The translations under genes were made by a program, and so were the position numbers. From Bacillus bingmayongensis (lineage in GTDB: Bacteria; Bacillota; Bacilli; Bacillales; Bacillaceae_G): 64,000 nt of DNA. Positions 52,655-61,918 of this stretch are shown in pieces. Numbering within the stretch: position 1 is the stretch's first letter; each line of letters starts with the position of its first letter. The stretch spans positions 361,317 to 425,316 of the forward strand of contig NZ_JH921517.1 in the NCBI RefSeq assembly GCF_000299035.1, written 5' to 3'. Below the pieces are notes generated by a model, which saw nothing but the letters and a program-made list of their open reading frames with translations, ran no database searches and was not told the origin of the DNA.

Positions 52655-53973
52655 TATAATGTTATGGCAGCAATAAAGCCGAATATAAGTAACGGAATAT
52701 TGTAGTGAAGAAAAGTTGGGACACATGTATCCCATATATGATGATGCCTGCCATCTGCATTTAAACCTGAGGTAGGTCCTAGCGTACTATCGGATGCTGG
52801 AGAACCAGCATCACCTAATGCACCAGCTGTACCGATAATGGCAATGGTTGCCATCGGGCTAAAGCCAAGCTGGATACATAACGGAACGAAGATTGTTGTT
52901 AAAATCGGAATGGTGGAAAAGGAAGAACCGATTCCCATTGTAACGAGCAGACCGATAATAAGCATAAGAAATGCAGCAAGTGGCTTACTGTTTCCAATTA
53001 AATCAGCACTTGTTTGAACAAGTGATTCAACATGTCCTGTTTTCCGAAGAACTGCTCCGAAACCAGCTGCAGAAATCATAACGAAACCGATAAATGACAT
53101 CATGCGCATACCGCTTGTTAAAATTGCATCAGCTTCTTTTAGTGGAAGACTACCACTAATGGATAATACAATAATCCCTGCCAATGCACCAAAAATCATT
53201 GATTCTGTTGCTAATTGCACACTTAATGTTGCGATAATAGATAACAATCCGAACGTAATGCTTCTTTTAGTGTAAGGAGCTATTTCATCAGATGGAGCAT
53301 GAATCGGTTCGGTGTGATATGTACGTGGTTTACGATACGTAATAAAAACAGCGATACATAGCCCAATAATCATTCCTATTGCTGGAATTGTCATTGCTTT
53401 TGGAATGAGCACTACATCAAATGTAAGCCCGCTTTGCTGTGCATTTGTTTGTAATACGTCATGATAAATTTTTCCGAATCCAGCTGGAACCCACATGTAA
53501 GGAGTAATTAATCCGAATGTAATAAGACATGTGACAAGCCTACGGTCTACTTTCAGCTCATTTAGTACTTTTAAAAGCGCTGGAATTAGGATAGGGATAA
53601 AAGCGATATGAACCGGGATAACATTTTGTGAAAAACAAGCCATTGCCAAAATGATACATAAAATGAGTATTTTTGAATAGGTTTGCTTTTGTGTGTCCTT
53701 TTCGTTATCAACTAAATTCAGTGCAGTATGAATCATAGCGTCGGGAAGACCTGTTTTGGAAAGAGAAATAGCAAATCCTCCGAGCATGGCATAACTTAAA
53801 GCGATTGGAGCACTGTTTCCAAGACCTGTGGTAAAAGTATTGATTGTTTCTGAAATTCCAAGTCCGCCAATTAGTCCACCTGTTAAGGCACCGACGATAA
53901 TTGCGACAATGACTTGGACACGTAATAAACTAAGCAGTAACATCACTGCTACTGCGACGAGTACAGCATTCAT
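52654..53973 (-). CDS. YuiF/NhaC-like transporter (predicted amino-acid or Na+/H+ exchange)
   Basis: A 439-residue membrane protein with about eleven to twelve segments and typical Na+/H+ antiporter family sequence (VGALTGGLIGGLG, LGGFAISLSKTGLPDAMI, GTAGALGDAGSPASDSTLGPT). YuiF relatives in Bacillus have been proposed as histidine or other amino-acid transporters; substrate is uncertain. I chose ATG 53973 (MNAVLVAVAVML), 13 nt after GGGAG; the frame is open to a TTG at 54012 without a ribosome site. It stands alone; its stop coincides with repeat B. Confidence 0.82.
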   Translation of the reverse strand: MNAVLVAVAVMLLLSLLRVQVIVAIIVGALTGGLIGGLGISETINTFTTGLGNSAPIALSYAMLGGFAISLSKTGLPDAMIHTALNLVDNEKDTQKQTYSKILILCIILAMACFSQNVIPVHIAFIPILIPALLKVLNELKVDRRLVTCLITFGLITPYMWVPAGFGKIYHDVLQTNAQQSGLTFDVVLIPKAMTIPAIGMIIGLCIAVFITYRKPRTYHTEPIHAPSDEIAPYTKRSITFGLLSIIATLSVQLATESMIFGALAGIIVLSISGSLPLKEADAILTSGMRMMSFIGFVMISAAGFGAVLRKTGHVESLVQTSADLIGNSKPLAAFLMLIIGLLVTMGIGSSFSTIPILTTIFVPLCIQLGFSPMATIAIIGTAGALGDAGSPASDSTLGPTSGLNADGRHHHIWDTCVPTFLHYNIPLLIFGFIAAITL

Positions 53974-54104
53974 AATAAATGTAATCTCCCTGATCTTTTT
54001 CTGTTTTTGCAACTTATCTTATATAGATATATATACGAACCGAGTAAAGTTGCGACATGTAATTATAAAATGTTTTCTATGAAATGTAAAAGGTATAACG
54101 ACTG

Positions 54105-55106
54105 TTACCTATGCTGAAAAGATAACTCTTGTTTGATAGAGCATATAGATTTTGCAAACAGTTCAGGTTCTTCTAAATTTGGTGAATGAGCAGAGTTTGG
54201 GAACCAAATCATTTTCTTGATGGGTGCTTGAATCGTATCACAATATTGTTGAACGAGTGCATAGGGTGTTTGATAGTCGAAACGACCAGAGCAGAAATAA
54301 ACAGGTACGGAAAGTTTTGAAATTGTAGAAAAGAAATCTATTGTGAGCATTTCCTCCCATAATGACCCAGATTTCATATTTCCTGCGAGAAATCTCACCC
54401 AATCTAGCCATGTATATTCTGAAGAAAATAATCCTTTTCGAATGAAAGAAAAAGAAGTTCCATTTTGAACTGCTCCTCCAAATGTACCAAGCCACTTTCT
54501 TTGAATAATAAGACGCCGCATATCTAGAAAAGGAGGTTTTCCAAGCTTTGTTAAAGAGGTCAATGCACGCTCGTGTCCATGTTTTTTTGCAGAGTGAATT
54601 AAATGTTGGTAGAGCAATTCTTCGTTTTGTTTCATATGTACAATCTGACCTATACCAATATAAGCTTCGATATAGTCTGGATATTTATTTGCAATTTGTA
54701 AACCGATAATACTTCCCCAAGAATGTCCAGCGAGAAATAGTTTCTGTTTTTTGAAGCGAAAAAGAAGGTATTTTATTACTTCAAGTGCATCTGAAACAAA
54801 TTGTTCAATTGTGAATGGTACTTTTATATCCCGCCAAGAAAAGGATTTTCCTGCCCCTCTTTGATCCCAATTGACAACAATAAAGTGTTTTTCTAAGTCT
54901 TTTTGAAAATGGCGAATGAATCCGATTTGTGCCATACCAGGGCCGCCGTGACAGCATAATAAAATAGGTTGATTTACGTCTTGACCACGAATAAGGAGAG
55001 ATTGTTTACGATTGTTAATCGTAACGCTTTCTATCGTAGCGACGCTATTTGAAATTGGATTCTTTAATTCGTTGTAAAATTTTGGAGTGTAGCTACGAAA
55101 AAGCAT
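54105..55106 (-). CDS. Alpha/beta hydrolase, proline-iminopeptidase-like
   Basis: The 333-residue enzyme has the HGGPG oxyanion motif (CCHGGPGMAQ), VNWDQRGAGKS, the nucleophile elbow AGHSWGSIIG (Ser), a lid of helices, the acid in CSGRFDYQTP and the His in NSAHSPNLEEPE. This is the layout of prolyl aminopeptidase-type peptidases. ATG follows AAAAGGAGGTTTTTTAT on the minus strand. Substrate not evident. Confidence 0.84.
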   Translation of the reverse strand: MLFRSYTPKFYNELKNPISNSVATIESVTINNRKQSLLIRGQDVNQPILLCCHGGPGMAQIGFIRHFQKDLEKHFIVVNWDQRGAGKSFSWRDIKVPFTIEQFVSDALEVIKYLLFRFKKQKLFLAGHSWGSIIGLQIANKYPDYIEAYIGIGQIVHMKQNEELLYQHLIHSAKKHGHERALTSLTKLGKPPFLDMRRLIIQRKWLGTFGGAVQNGTSFSFIRKGLFSSEYTWLDWVRFLAGNMKSGSLWEEMLTIDFFSTISKLSVPVYFCSGRFDYQTPYALVQQYCDTIQAPIKKMIWFPNSAHSPNLEEPELFAKSICSIKQELSFQHR

Positions 55107-55239
55107 ATAAAAAACCTCCTTTTCTCTAATGGTATGTATCGCACGGATGTACTATTTTGCATATACTGTTAAGAAATTATTGTATCATAACATGTAGGCT
55201 ATATTTCAACTATGAGAGCTCAGAGAGAAGGGGAAGAAA

Positions 55240-55716
55240 GTGACAGTTGGAGAAATTATAGATCGCTTAAACAAACGTGAACCGCTTGCTATTATTGCCA
55301 AACGCCTCGACATGAGCCCATATGCATTGTCAAAAAAGTTAAGGGTGCTTGGATATGAATACGATGGCGAACAGAAGAGACGAATATTCATTGGAGAGGG
55401 AGAAGAACCGCGTCATTTATATCTTCAAGAAGCTACTGCACTTCAATATGTAAAAACAGATTATCAGGTTTTGATTTATGAACAGTTGCAAAATATTTAT
55501 GAATTGTTACGAAAAAGAGAAGGGTGTATTCTGTCAACAGCAAAGAATAGTACAGAAAAAAAGAAACGTACTTTTTCAATATGTGCAGAAGTTTCGGAAC
55601 GTTTAGATAACATATCTGTTACAAAAGGAATTCATAAATCTCGAATTGTAGAAGAAGCGTTAAAAGAATTTTTACAAAGATACGAAGTGAGCGATGACTC
55701 GTATCCAGATAAATAA
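55240..55716 (+). CDS. Putative DNA-binding protein: HTH-like N-terminus and ribbon-helix-helix-like C-terminus
   Basis: I do not recognise a named family. The 158-residue protein has an N-terminal helix-turn-helix-like segment (LNKREPLAIIAKRLDMSPYALSKKLRVLGYEYD, about residues 9-41), a linker, and a C-terminal segment RTFSICAEVSERLDNIS...HKSRIVEEALKEFLQRY (about 111-149) with the beta-helix-helix pattern of CopG/MetJ-type proteins. GTG start 55240 after GAGAAGGGGAAGAAA. It is a single gene with a terminator, so it may act on distant targets. Confidence 0.7.
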   Translation: MTVGEIIDRLNKREPLAIIAKRLDMSPYALSKKLRVLGYEYDGEQKRRIFIGEGEEPRHLYLQEATALQYVKTDYQVLIYEQLQNIYELLRKREGCILSTAKNSTEKKKRTFSICAEVSERLDNISVTKGIHKSRIVEEALKEFLQRYEVSDDSYPDK

Positions 55717-55717
55717 A

Positions 55718-55760
55718 AGAAAGGATACAATGTTTGATATAAGGGCATGTATCCTTTTGC
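55718..55760 (+). terminator. Terminator after the HTH-RHH gene
   Basis: AAAGGATACA and TGTATCCTTTT form a 10-bp stem with an 18-nt loop. Confidence 0.7.
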
Positions 55761-55826
55761 TTATAGCTAGTATGAACGATAATAAGGATTAACAAGGTGT
55801 TGGAATAAACCTCGATTGATTTTATC

Positions 55827-56270
55827 TTATCCTTTTACTTTAAAAAAATAATATAGAAACCAAACGGCGTGATTTTGCTCATCTGCTGCCGCTCTACGAA
55901 ATACCTCTTTAGTATATTGATTTGTGGTATCATCTGCAATTTCTAAGTAAAAATCAACTGTTCGTTGCTCATCTTGTAGCGCGAATTCTAATCCATTTAC
56001 ATAAGAGTCCGGACATTGTTCATTGATTGTTGGCTGAGGTTGTCTACCGGTTAAACTAATATAAATCTGTACAAATTGCTGGAAATGTTTTATTTCGTCT
56101 TGTCGGATTTCGAGTATTTGATTGCGCTCATTACCTTGTGGAGCTAAATTAGCTAATTTAGCATAGCAATTTATTGCACTATACTCTCCATTAATTGCTT
56201 TTTCAATATCGCGAATTAGCTTTTCGTTTTGTCTGTATACCAAATTGTAATCATTTGAATAAGAATACAT
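55827..56270 (-). CDS. Ferritin-like domain protein
   Basis: A 147-residue four-helix-bundle protein with ferritin/rubrerythrin-type metal ligands: EYSAINCY, a EIRQDEIKHFQ Glu-X2-His, LQDEQRTVDFY and AAADEQNHAVW Glu-X2-His. It could bind a di-iron site; it resembles Bacillus YhjR-type proteins linked to spore coat or oxidative functions, which I cannot confirm. ATG follows CTAGGAGGTAAACAT on the minus strand. Confidence 0.8.
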   Translation of the reverse strand: MYSYSNDYNLVYRQNEKLIRDIEKAINGEYSAINCYAKLANLAPQGNERNQILEIRQDEIKHFQQFVQIYISLTGRQPQPTINEQCPDSYVNGLEFALQDEQRTVDFYLEIADDTTNQYTKEVFRRAAADEQNHAVWFLYYFFKVKG

Positions 56271-56396
56271 ATGTTTACCTCCTAGTTTCTGCTCGTATAT
56301 CCTACGAGAAATCCAGATACTGAGTGCATATCCTTTAAAATGTGATTTAGGATAAAGTGGATTTTTATTGCATGTCCTTACGCCATAGAAACTAAT

Positions 56397-56437
56397 AAAA
56401 AACCCCGTATTTTAATGGAATACAGGGTTTTTATCAT
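56397..56437 (-). terminator. Terminator after the secreted 5'-nucleotidase gene
   Basis: On the minus strand AAAAACCCTGTATT pairs with AATACGGGGTTTTTT (one G-U) around 7 nt, about 75 bp after the stop. Confidence 0.75.
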
Positions 56438-56512
56438 AAGATTAATTTTAAAAAAATCATAATTTAATAATATAATTTCTCTCTTTTTTTATAAGTTTAT
56501 TTAAAAAGAAAG

Positions 56513-58102
56513 TTAATTAACTCTTTGAATTCGCCCATCAATAATAGGTTGAATCGGCCCTTTTACTTGTTTTACATAATCCATTAACGCTTCAAAATCA
56601 TTTGGTCCTGTTTCCGCGTCTTTTCCATTTTTAAAGGAGACAAATCCATCACCGCCTGAAGCTAGAAAAGCATTTGCAACGACGCTGTAAGTTTTAGAGG
56701 CAACAAGTTCTTCTCCACTTGTTAAGTGGATATTTGTAACTTTTTCACCATCTGGTTGATTAGCATCCCAAGTGTACTGAATACCTGAAATTTGAAGCAT
56801 TCTTGTTATGCCTTTTTGCCATTGTTGATTTAAAATGTCACGAATATCTTGACCTGTTAAATTAACTTTGATTAATTGATTTCCGAATGGTTGAATGCCG
56901 TATAACTCTCCCCATGTAATATCACCAGCATCTAAGTCATTGCGAATGCCACCAGGATTCATGAGAGCGATTTGCGTGTTCATGGTCGCACGCTGAGCGT
57001 CTGCAACTAAATTTCCAAGAGTGGATTCACCAGCGGCATTTTGTTTACGATCTATTGGAGCGGTAGATTTTCCAACAACCTGATTTACAAGAGGGGCAAT
57101 TTTTTCTTGATACTGATCCATTTTCTTTTTCACTTTTTGGTCGGGCTTTATTCCTTCATGGTAGGTTGTAACAACTTCTGCTTTTTTGTAGGCAATATCT
57201 TTTGTTTTACGATCAATCTTTATATCAACATCAGCGAAAGCCATTCCATAGGAATTTGCTTGTACGACAAGTTTGTTATTAACGGTTCCATTTACATAAG
57301 TGTGACTATGACCACCGAAAATGACATCGACTTCTGGGTCAGCATCATTTGCTAAGCGCACGATGTCACCATTTGTTACGCCGTTATCATCTGTTGTACC
57401 TCCATTATGTGCAAGAACAACGATAGATTTAACACCTAATTTTTTTAGTTGTTTTACGGACGTGTTAATTGCTTCAACTTCATCTGTAATTTGTACATTT
57501 TTTAGCATAGTAGGCATAACAACGTTAGGAACATCTGTTGTTACAACCCCGATAAAGCCGACAGGAACCCCTTGTACCATTTTTACAGTAAATGGTGGTA
57601 GAAATAAGCGTCCAGTTGATTTATTGTAGAAATTTGCAGCAACGTAAGGGAATTTTGCTCCTTTGAAATTCCCTGTTTTTTCATGGTATCCACCATAAAT
57701 GAGACGATGCATTTCGTCAATTCCTTCGTCAAATTCATGATTTCCAATGGTTCCAACATCAAATCCTAAATCATTTAAAATTTCAATTGTTGGTTCGTCT
57801 TGTAGTAGTGCTGAAACTGGAGGACTTGCTCCGATAATATCACCAGCATGAACCATTAGTGTATTCGGATTTTGCTTTTCACGATCACGTAAATAAGCAG
57901 CTAAGTACTCGGCTCCCCCTGCTTCTTTGTTGTTAATTTTCTTTACAGTGTCTAATTGCCCATGAAGATCGTTAATGCCAAGCATCTGTACGTCTATGTA
58001 GCGATTTTTTTCTGTGGGTGCTTGAGATGGAGGTGCAGCAAATACACTTGAAAAAGTAATTGTACTTAATGCTAGGGCAACCGGAATGATTTTTTTCCAC
58101 AT
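56513..58102 (-). CDS. Secreted 5'-nucleotidase / metallophosphatase (YfkN/UshA type)
   Basis: The 529-residue precursor has a signal peptide (residues 1-22, ends VFAAPP) and the two-domain 5'-nucleotidase layout: metal motifs GINDLHGQLD, HAGDIIGASPPVS, GTIGNHEFDEG, LAHNGG and FGGHSHTYV; C-terminal domain with MNPGGIRNDLDAG and NAFLASGGDGF. It lacks LPXTG, so it is free or membrane-retained, unlike the wall-anchored paralogue at 32966. It hydrolyses nucleotides outside the cell. ATG follows AAAAAGGGAGAGAAAACGT on the minus strand. Confidence 0.9.
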   Translation of the reverse strand: MWKKIIPVALALSTITFSSVFAAPPSQAPTEKNRYIDVQMLGINDLHGQLDTVKKINNKEAGGAEYLAAYLRDREKQNPNTLMVHAGDIIGASPPVSALLQDEPTIEILNDLGFDVGTIGNHEFDEGIDEMHRLIYGGYHEKTGNFKGAKFPYVAANFYNKSTGRLFLPPFTVKMVQGVPVGFIGVVTTDVPNVVMPTMLKNVQITDEVEAINTSVKQLKKLGVKSIVVLAHNGGTTDDNGVTNGDIVRLANDADPEVDVIFGGHSHTYVNGTVNNKLVVQANSYGMAFADVDIKIDRKTKDIAYKKAEVVTTYHEGIKPDQKVKKKMDQYQEKIAPLVNQVVGKSTAPIDRKQNAAGESTLGNLVADAQRATMNTQIALMNPGGIRNDLDAGDITWGELYGIQPFGNQLIKVNLTGQDIRDILNQQWQKGITRMLQISGIQYTWDANQPDGEKVTNIHLTSGEELVASKTYSVVANAFLASGGDGFVSFKNGKDAETGPNDFEALMDYVKQVKGPIQPIIDGRIQRVN

Positions 58103-58334
58103 ACGTTTTCTCTCCCTTTTTATAATCTGACATCATACGACATAATTTTAATAGATTGAGAGAGTTATTGCTATAAAAATTCTATTTATTATAAAAATTA
58201 ATAACATTTTATCTTTCTCTTAACATCTTTACAAAATATACATAATATAAAAATCAAAAGTGAATGGTCCGTTTTTATTGTCGAGAGGGAGTTATTTCCC
58301 CTATAATGGAGAAAAAAAGTAAAAGGTGAGCAGT

Positions 58335-58586
58335 ATGAAGAAAAAGAAACAAAGACAAACGCAAATGAATCAGACAGATAAGGAATCCATTACAATTGGT
58401 GATCAATTAAATGCGTCATTAATGGATCAATTGAAAAGTAAGAAGAAAGAATTACAAGTAAGAGCGGAGCAAAAAGAAATAGAAGAGCAAGAAAGAAAGC
58501 GTAAAGAGCAAAAGGAACGCGAAAAGAATAAATCATTTGAAGAACTGTTAAGTGAAAGTAATCTCACTTGGAAAGACTTTAAATAA
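58335..58586 (+). CDS. DUF3886 protein (YqkE-like)
   Basis: An 83-residue, very charged coiled-coil protein (Lys/Glu/Gln-rich) ending in NKSFEELLSESNLTWKDFK, the conserved tail of the DUF3886 family; function unknown. I chose ATG 58335 after AAAGGTGAGC; a GTG at 58326 within that site is the alternative. In B. subtilis yqkE lies next to yqkF-yqkG, as here. Confidence 0.8.
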   Translation: MKKKKQRQTQMNQTDKESITIGDQLNASLMDQLKSKKKELQVRAEQKEIEEQERKRKEQKEREKNKSFEELLSESNLTWKDFK

Positions 58587-58588
58587 TG

Positions 58589-58628
58589 TAAAAAAATCAT
58601 CAGTGGAATTGCCCTGATGATTTTTTTA
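58589..58628 (+). terminator. Terminator after the DUF3886 gene
   Basis: AAAAAAATCATCAG and CTGATGATTTTTTT form a 14-bp stem around a 10-nt loop. Confidence 0.9.
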
Positions 58629-58655
58629 CGATTTGATGAGAGAAGGGGAAATGGG

Positions 58656-59177
58656 ATGAGAAAAATAGTAGTGCCATATGAAAATCATTGGGGTGAGAAA
58701 TTTCAAATAGAAGCAAAACGTTTAGAGGAAGCGATGCCAGAACCTGTGAAAGTACACCATATTGGTAGCACATCAGTACCGGGACTCGCAGCAAAGCCAA
58801 TTGTTGATATGATTATGGAAGTAGAGGATATTGAGAGAGTAGACAATTGGAATGAGCGTTTTGAAAAACTTGGTTATATTGTAAAAGGTGAAAATGGCAT
58901 TTCGGGTCGTCGATTTTTTATTCATGGAACGGAAGAAAAACGTTCTTATCATTTACATGTGTTTGAAACAGGAAATCCGGAAATTACACGTCATTTAGCG
59001 TTTCGTGATTATATGATGGAGCATTGTGAAGAGGCGGAAGCTTATGCGTCATTAAAGAAAGACTTGGCAGAAAAATTCACATATGATGGAGAACAATATA
59101 CAGAAGGAAAGAATGATTTTGTGCGTGGTATTGATGAGAAAGCAAAAGAATGGTTAGAAAATAACGTGAGCGACTAA
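58656..59177 (+). CDS. GrpB family protein (UPF0157)
   Basis: The 173-residue protein has the GrpB/nucleotidyltransferase-like core: VPYENHWGEKFQIEA, HHIGSTSVPGLAAKPIVDM and SYHLHVFETGNPE. It is related to MNT-type nucleotidyltransferases; the physiological substrate is unknown. I chose ATG 58656, 8 nt after AAGGGG; the frame is open into the preceding terminator. It ends in a hairpin at 59161. Confidence 0.87.
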   Translation: MRKIVVPYENHWGEKFQIEAKRLEEAMPEPVKVHHIGSTSVPGLAAKPIVDMIMEVEDIERVDNWNERFEKLGYIVKGENGISGRRFFIHGTEEKRSYHLHVFETGNPEITRHLAFRDYMMEHCEEAEAYASLKKDLAEKFTYDGEQYTEGKNDFVRGIDEKAKEWLENNVSD

Positions 59178-59194
59178 GCACACGTTATTTTTAT
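59161..59194 (+). terminator. Terminator overlapping the GrpB gene end
   Basis: ATAACGTG and CACGTTAT form an 8-bp stem with a 12-nt loop followed by TTTTTAT; it starts inside the coding end. Confidence 0.6.
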
Positions 59195-59325
59195 AAAATT
59201 ATTATGTAAACTGTATATATTTTTTGACTTTTTTCGTAAATCTTGTTCAAATAAAGTGGTGGTTATAAAAATATGATGGCACCTGCTAGAAAATTTGCAG
59301 GAGAGAAGAAGGAGGAGCAACGATC

Positions 59326-60153
59326 ATGTATATTCCAACAACTACACTTCATAATGGCGTGAAAATGCCGATGCTTGGTTTAGGTGTATATAAAGCAAAA
59401 GAGGGAGAAGAAGTAAAGCAAGCAGTAAAAACAGCTTTAGAAGTTGGATATCGCTCTATTGATACAGCGACTGTATATGAAAATGAAAGCGGTGTCGGAG
59501 AAGCGATTCGTGAATCAGGGATCGCACGTGAAGAATTATTTATTACGACAAAAGTATGGAATGACGATCAAGGATATGAAACGACACTTCAAGCGTTTGA
59601 GAAAAGTCTAAAGAAATTACAAATGGATTATGTGGATTTATATTTAATACACTGGCCAATAAGAGGGAAATACATAGATACATATCGCGCTCTTGAGAAA
59701 TTATATGAAGAAGGAAAAGTGCGTGCAATTGGCGTTTCGAATTTTCATCAGCACCATTTAGAACAGCTCCTGCCAAATTGTAATGTGAAGCCGATGGTGA
59801 ACCAAGTAGAACTTCATCCGATGCTTGCACAATTTGAATTACGTGATTTTTGTCAAAATGAACAAATTCAAATGGAAGCATGGAGCCCACTAATGAGAGG
59901 CGGCGAAGTATTTCAACATCCAATTATTCAAGAAATTGCTAGAAAATATGAAAAAACGCCTGCTCAAATTATTTTACGCTGGGATATTCAAAGTGGTATT
60001 GTAACAATCCCTAAATCTGTTACACCATCTCGCATTCAAGAGAACTTTACGATTTTTGATTTTTCATTAACAGAAGAAGAAATCAAGCAAATTGATACGC
60101 TGGATCGTAATTTGCATGTAGGTACAAATCCTGATAAATACGATACGTTGTAA
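59326..60153 (+). CDS. Aldo/keto reductase (YtbE/YvgN-like)
   Basis: A 275-residue NADPH-dependent TIM-barrel reductase. Motifs: GVKMPMLGLGVYKAKEG, catalytic Asp/Tyr in SIDTATVYENE, Lys in TTKVWNDDQGYE, His in LIHWPIRGK, and the NADPH site IPKSVTPSRIQENF. The best-known Bacillus relatives reduce methylglyoxal. ATG follows AGAAGGAGGAGCAACGATC. It converges on the next AKR gene at a shared terminator. Confidence 0.91.
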   Translation: MYIPTTTLHNGVKMPMLGLGVYKAKEGEEVKQAVKTALEVGYRSIDTATVYENESGVGEAIRESGIAREELFITTKVWNDDQGYETTLQAFEKSLKKLQMDYVDLYLIHWPIRGKYIDTYRALEKLYEEGKVRAIGVSNFHQHHLEQLLPNCNVKPMVNQVELHPMLAQFELRDFCQNEQIQMEAWSPLMRGGEVFQHPIIQEIARKYEKTPAQIILRWDIQSGIVTIPKSVTPSRIQENFTIFDFSLTEEEIKQIDTLDRNLHVGTNPDKYDTL

Positions 60154-60186
60154 AAAAACGCTACCGAAAATGGTAGCGTTTTTTAA
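60153..60186. terminator. Bidirectional terminator between the two aldo/keto reductase genes
   Basis: AAAAAACGCTACC and GGTAGCGTTTTTT form a 13-bp stem with a 6-nt loop. Confidence 0.94.
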
Positions 60187-61097
60187 CGGTGTAATGCGTA
60201 TGTAGTATATTTAACAGCTGATTGAATTTGTTTATATTCTTCAGTTGTTAACGGAGATTGATTGTTAGCTTGTACATTTTCTCGTAGTTGCCGGGTGGAG
60301 CTAGCACCAGGAATAACAGCTGCAACAACTGGGTCATGCAAACAATATTGAAAAGCTGTTTCAGTTAACGAACGCGCCTTTGTAATTTCTTTTACAGTAG
60401 CTAATGTGTTTGTTAACTCGTCATGAGAATAAGAAAGATAGTCTTTTTCTTTCACTTTTTCTATCTTTCTTTCATTGTTGTCAGTTAATAATCCTTTTGC
60501 GAGTGGTCCGCGAGCAATCACGCTGACTTGATTGTCTCGTAAGAATGAAAACCATTCTTCTGGCCGGCGATTTAATAGACTGTATTCCATTAATACGCTG
60601 ACAATGTTAGAACGTTTTGCATATTCACGAATAACATTTGGACGGATAGAAGAGATACCGTAATGACGAATCGCACCTTCTTGTTTTAATTCTTCAAATG
60701 CTTCGATTGTTTCATCGATAGGATCTTCTATTGTCCCGCCGTGTAGTTGATATAAATCAATATAATCTGTTTGCAGGCGGCGTAAACTTTCTTTTACCTC
60801 TGCTTTTATATAAGATTTAGAAGGGTCCCAAGACCAACCATTTTTTTCTTCTGTCCAGCGATTTCCTACTTTCGTTGTAAGAACAATTTGATCGCGTTTT
60901 CCTTTAAGAGCTTTTCCAACAAATTCTTCATTTAATCCATAATTGTATAAGTCTGCCGTATCAAAAAAATTAATTCCTAAATCCATTGCTTCATGGATGA
61001 TGCGGATCGCCTCATGTTCATCGATGCCAAGAGACATACAACCGAGTCCCATTTCAGTAACATATAAATCCGAGTTTCCTAATTGTCGTTTTTTCAT
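60183..61097 (-). CDS. Aldo/keto reductase (YqkF-like)
   Basis: A 304-residue reductase of the other main AKR branch (MKKRQLGNSDLYVTEMGLG, FDTADLYNYG with Asp/Tyr, TTKVGNRW, LYQLHGG, and the C-terminal nucleotide site IPGASSTRQLREN). ATG on the minus strand follows GGAGGTTGACCG. Its position between yqkE-like and nudF genes matches yqkF of B. subtilis. It shares little sequence with the neighbour AKR. Confidence 0.9.
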   Translation of the reverse strand: MKKRQLGNSDLYVTEMGLGCMSLGIDEHEAIRIIHEAMDLGINFFDTADLYNYGLNEEFVGKALKGKRDQIVLTTKVGNRWTEEKNGWSWDPSKSYIKAEVKESLRRLQTDYIDLYQLHGGTIEDPIDETIEAFEELKQEGAIRHYGISSIRPNVIREYAKRSNIVSVLMEYSLLNRRPEEWFSFLRDNQVSVIARGPLAKGLLTDNNERKIEKVKEKDYLSYSHDELTNTLATVKEITKARSLTETAFQYCLHDPVVAAVIPGASSTRQLRENVQANNQSPLTTEEYKQIQSAVKYTTYALHR

Positions 61098-61150
61098 CGG
61101 TCAACCTCCTTACTTATATTGTACGAAAGCAGAAGAAGGTTGACAAACGT

Positions 61151-61279
61151 TTACTTTTTGCTTGCGGTAATCCAGTCTTGCACAGTTGCGTACTCTTTTC
61201 CATATTGTTTTAGTTTATTACGAATTTGCCAAGCCTTTCCGACCAATGTGATGCGATTCGGTAAAATATATACTTTCAT
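61151..61279 (-). CDS. Small 42-residue basic protein
   Basis: The frame MKVYILPNRITLVGKAWQIR...VQDWITASKK (ends shown) encodes a 42-residue basic protein with no membrane segment. AAAGGAG stands 9 nt before the ATG on the minus strand. I do not recognise a named family; it lies between yqkF-like and nudF genes. Expression is plausible but unproven. Confidence 0.6.
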   Translation of the reverse strand: MKVYILPNRITLVGKAWQIRNKLKQYGKEYATVQDWITASKK

Positions 61280-61353
61280 TTTTATCACGCTCCTTTCAGT
61301 GTGGTAAAATGTATGAAGAACGATTAGGAAATAGAATAGGGAGATGAAATATT

Positions 61354-61893
61354 GTGAGTAATCTTGCAGAGAGAACGGTTGCAACTGAACCAATTTTTGA
61401 TGGGAAAGTTATTAAAGTTCGTGTTGATGAAGTAGTATTGCCAAATGGAGAAGTGAGTAAACGTGAAATTGTAAATCATCCTGGTGCGGTTGCTATTATC
61501 GCCGTTACAGATGAAGAGAAAATCGTGCTTGTTGAGCAGTATCGTAAAGCATTAGAAAAAGAGATTGTCGAAATTCCTGCTGGAAAATTAGAGCCTGGGG
61601 AAAAGCCAGAGATAACAGCGATTCGTGAATTAGAAGAAGAAACAGGATATGTATGTGACAAAATGGAATTCATCACATCATTTTACACATCACCAGGTTT
61701 TGCCGATGAGATTTTATATGTATACAAAGCAACAGGATTAAAGAAAAAAGAAAATAAAGCAGCTTTAGATGAGGATGAATTTGTGGAATTGATGGAAGTT
61801 TCATTAGAAGAAGCAGTTGAACTGATGAAAAATCAACGTATCCATGATGCAAAGACGATGTTCGCTGTGCAATATTTGCAATTACAAAAATAA
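61354..61893 (+). CDS. nudF: ADP-ribose pyrophosphatase (NUDIX)
   Basis: Cleaves ADP-ribose to AMP and ribose-5-phosphate. The 179-residue protein has VVLPNGEVSKREIVNHPGAV, VEQYRKALEKEIVEIPAGKLEPGE and a full Nudix box ending AIRELEEETGYV. The GTG start follows GGGAGATGAAATATT. It corresponds to yqkG of B. subtilis and lies just before spoIIM and fur as there. Confidence 0.93.
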   Translation: MSNLAERTVATEPIFDGKVIKVRVDEVVLPNGEVSKREIVNHPGAVAIIAVTDEEKIVLVEQYRKALEKEIVEIPAGKLEPGEKPEITAIRELEEETGYVCDKMEFITSFYTSPGFADEILYVYKATGLKKKENKAALDEDEFVELMEVSLEEAVELMKNQRIHDAKTMFAVQYLQLQK

Positions 61894-61918
61894 ACACTCG
61901 CCTAAGGCGAGTGTTTTA
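61892..61918. terminator. Bidirectional terminator between nudF and the GNAT gene
   Basis: AAACACTCGCC and GGCGAGTGTTT form an 11-bp stem with a 3-nt loop and overlap the nudF stop. Confidence 0.88.
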
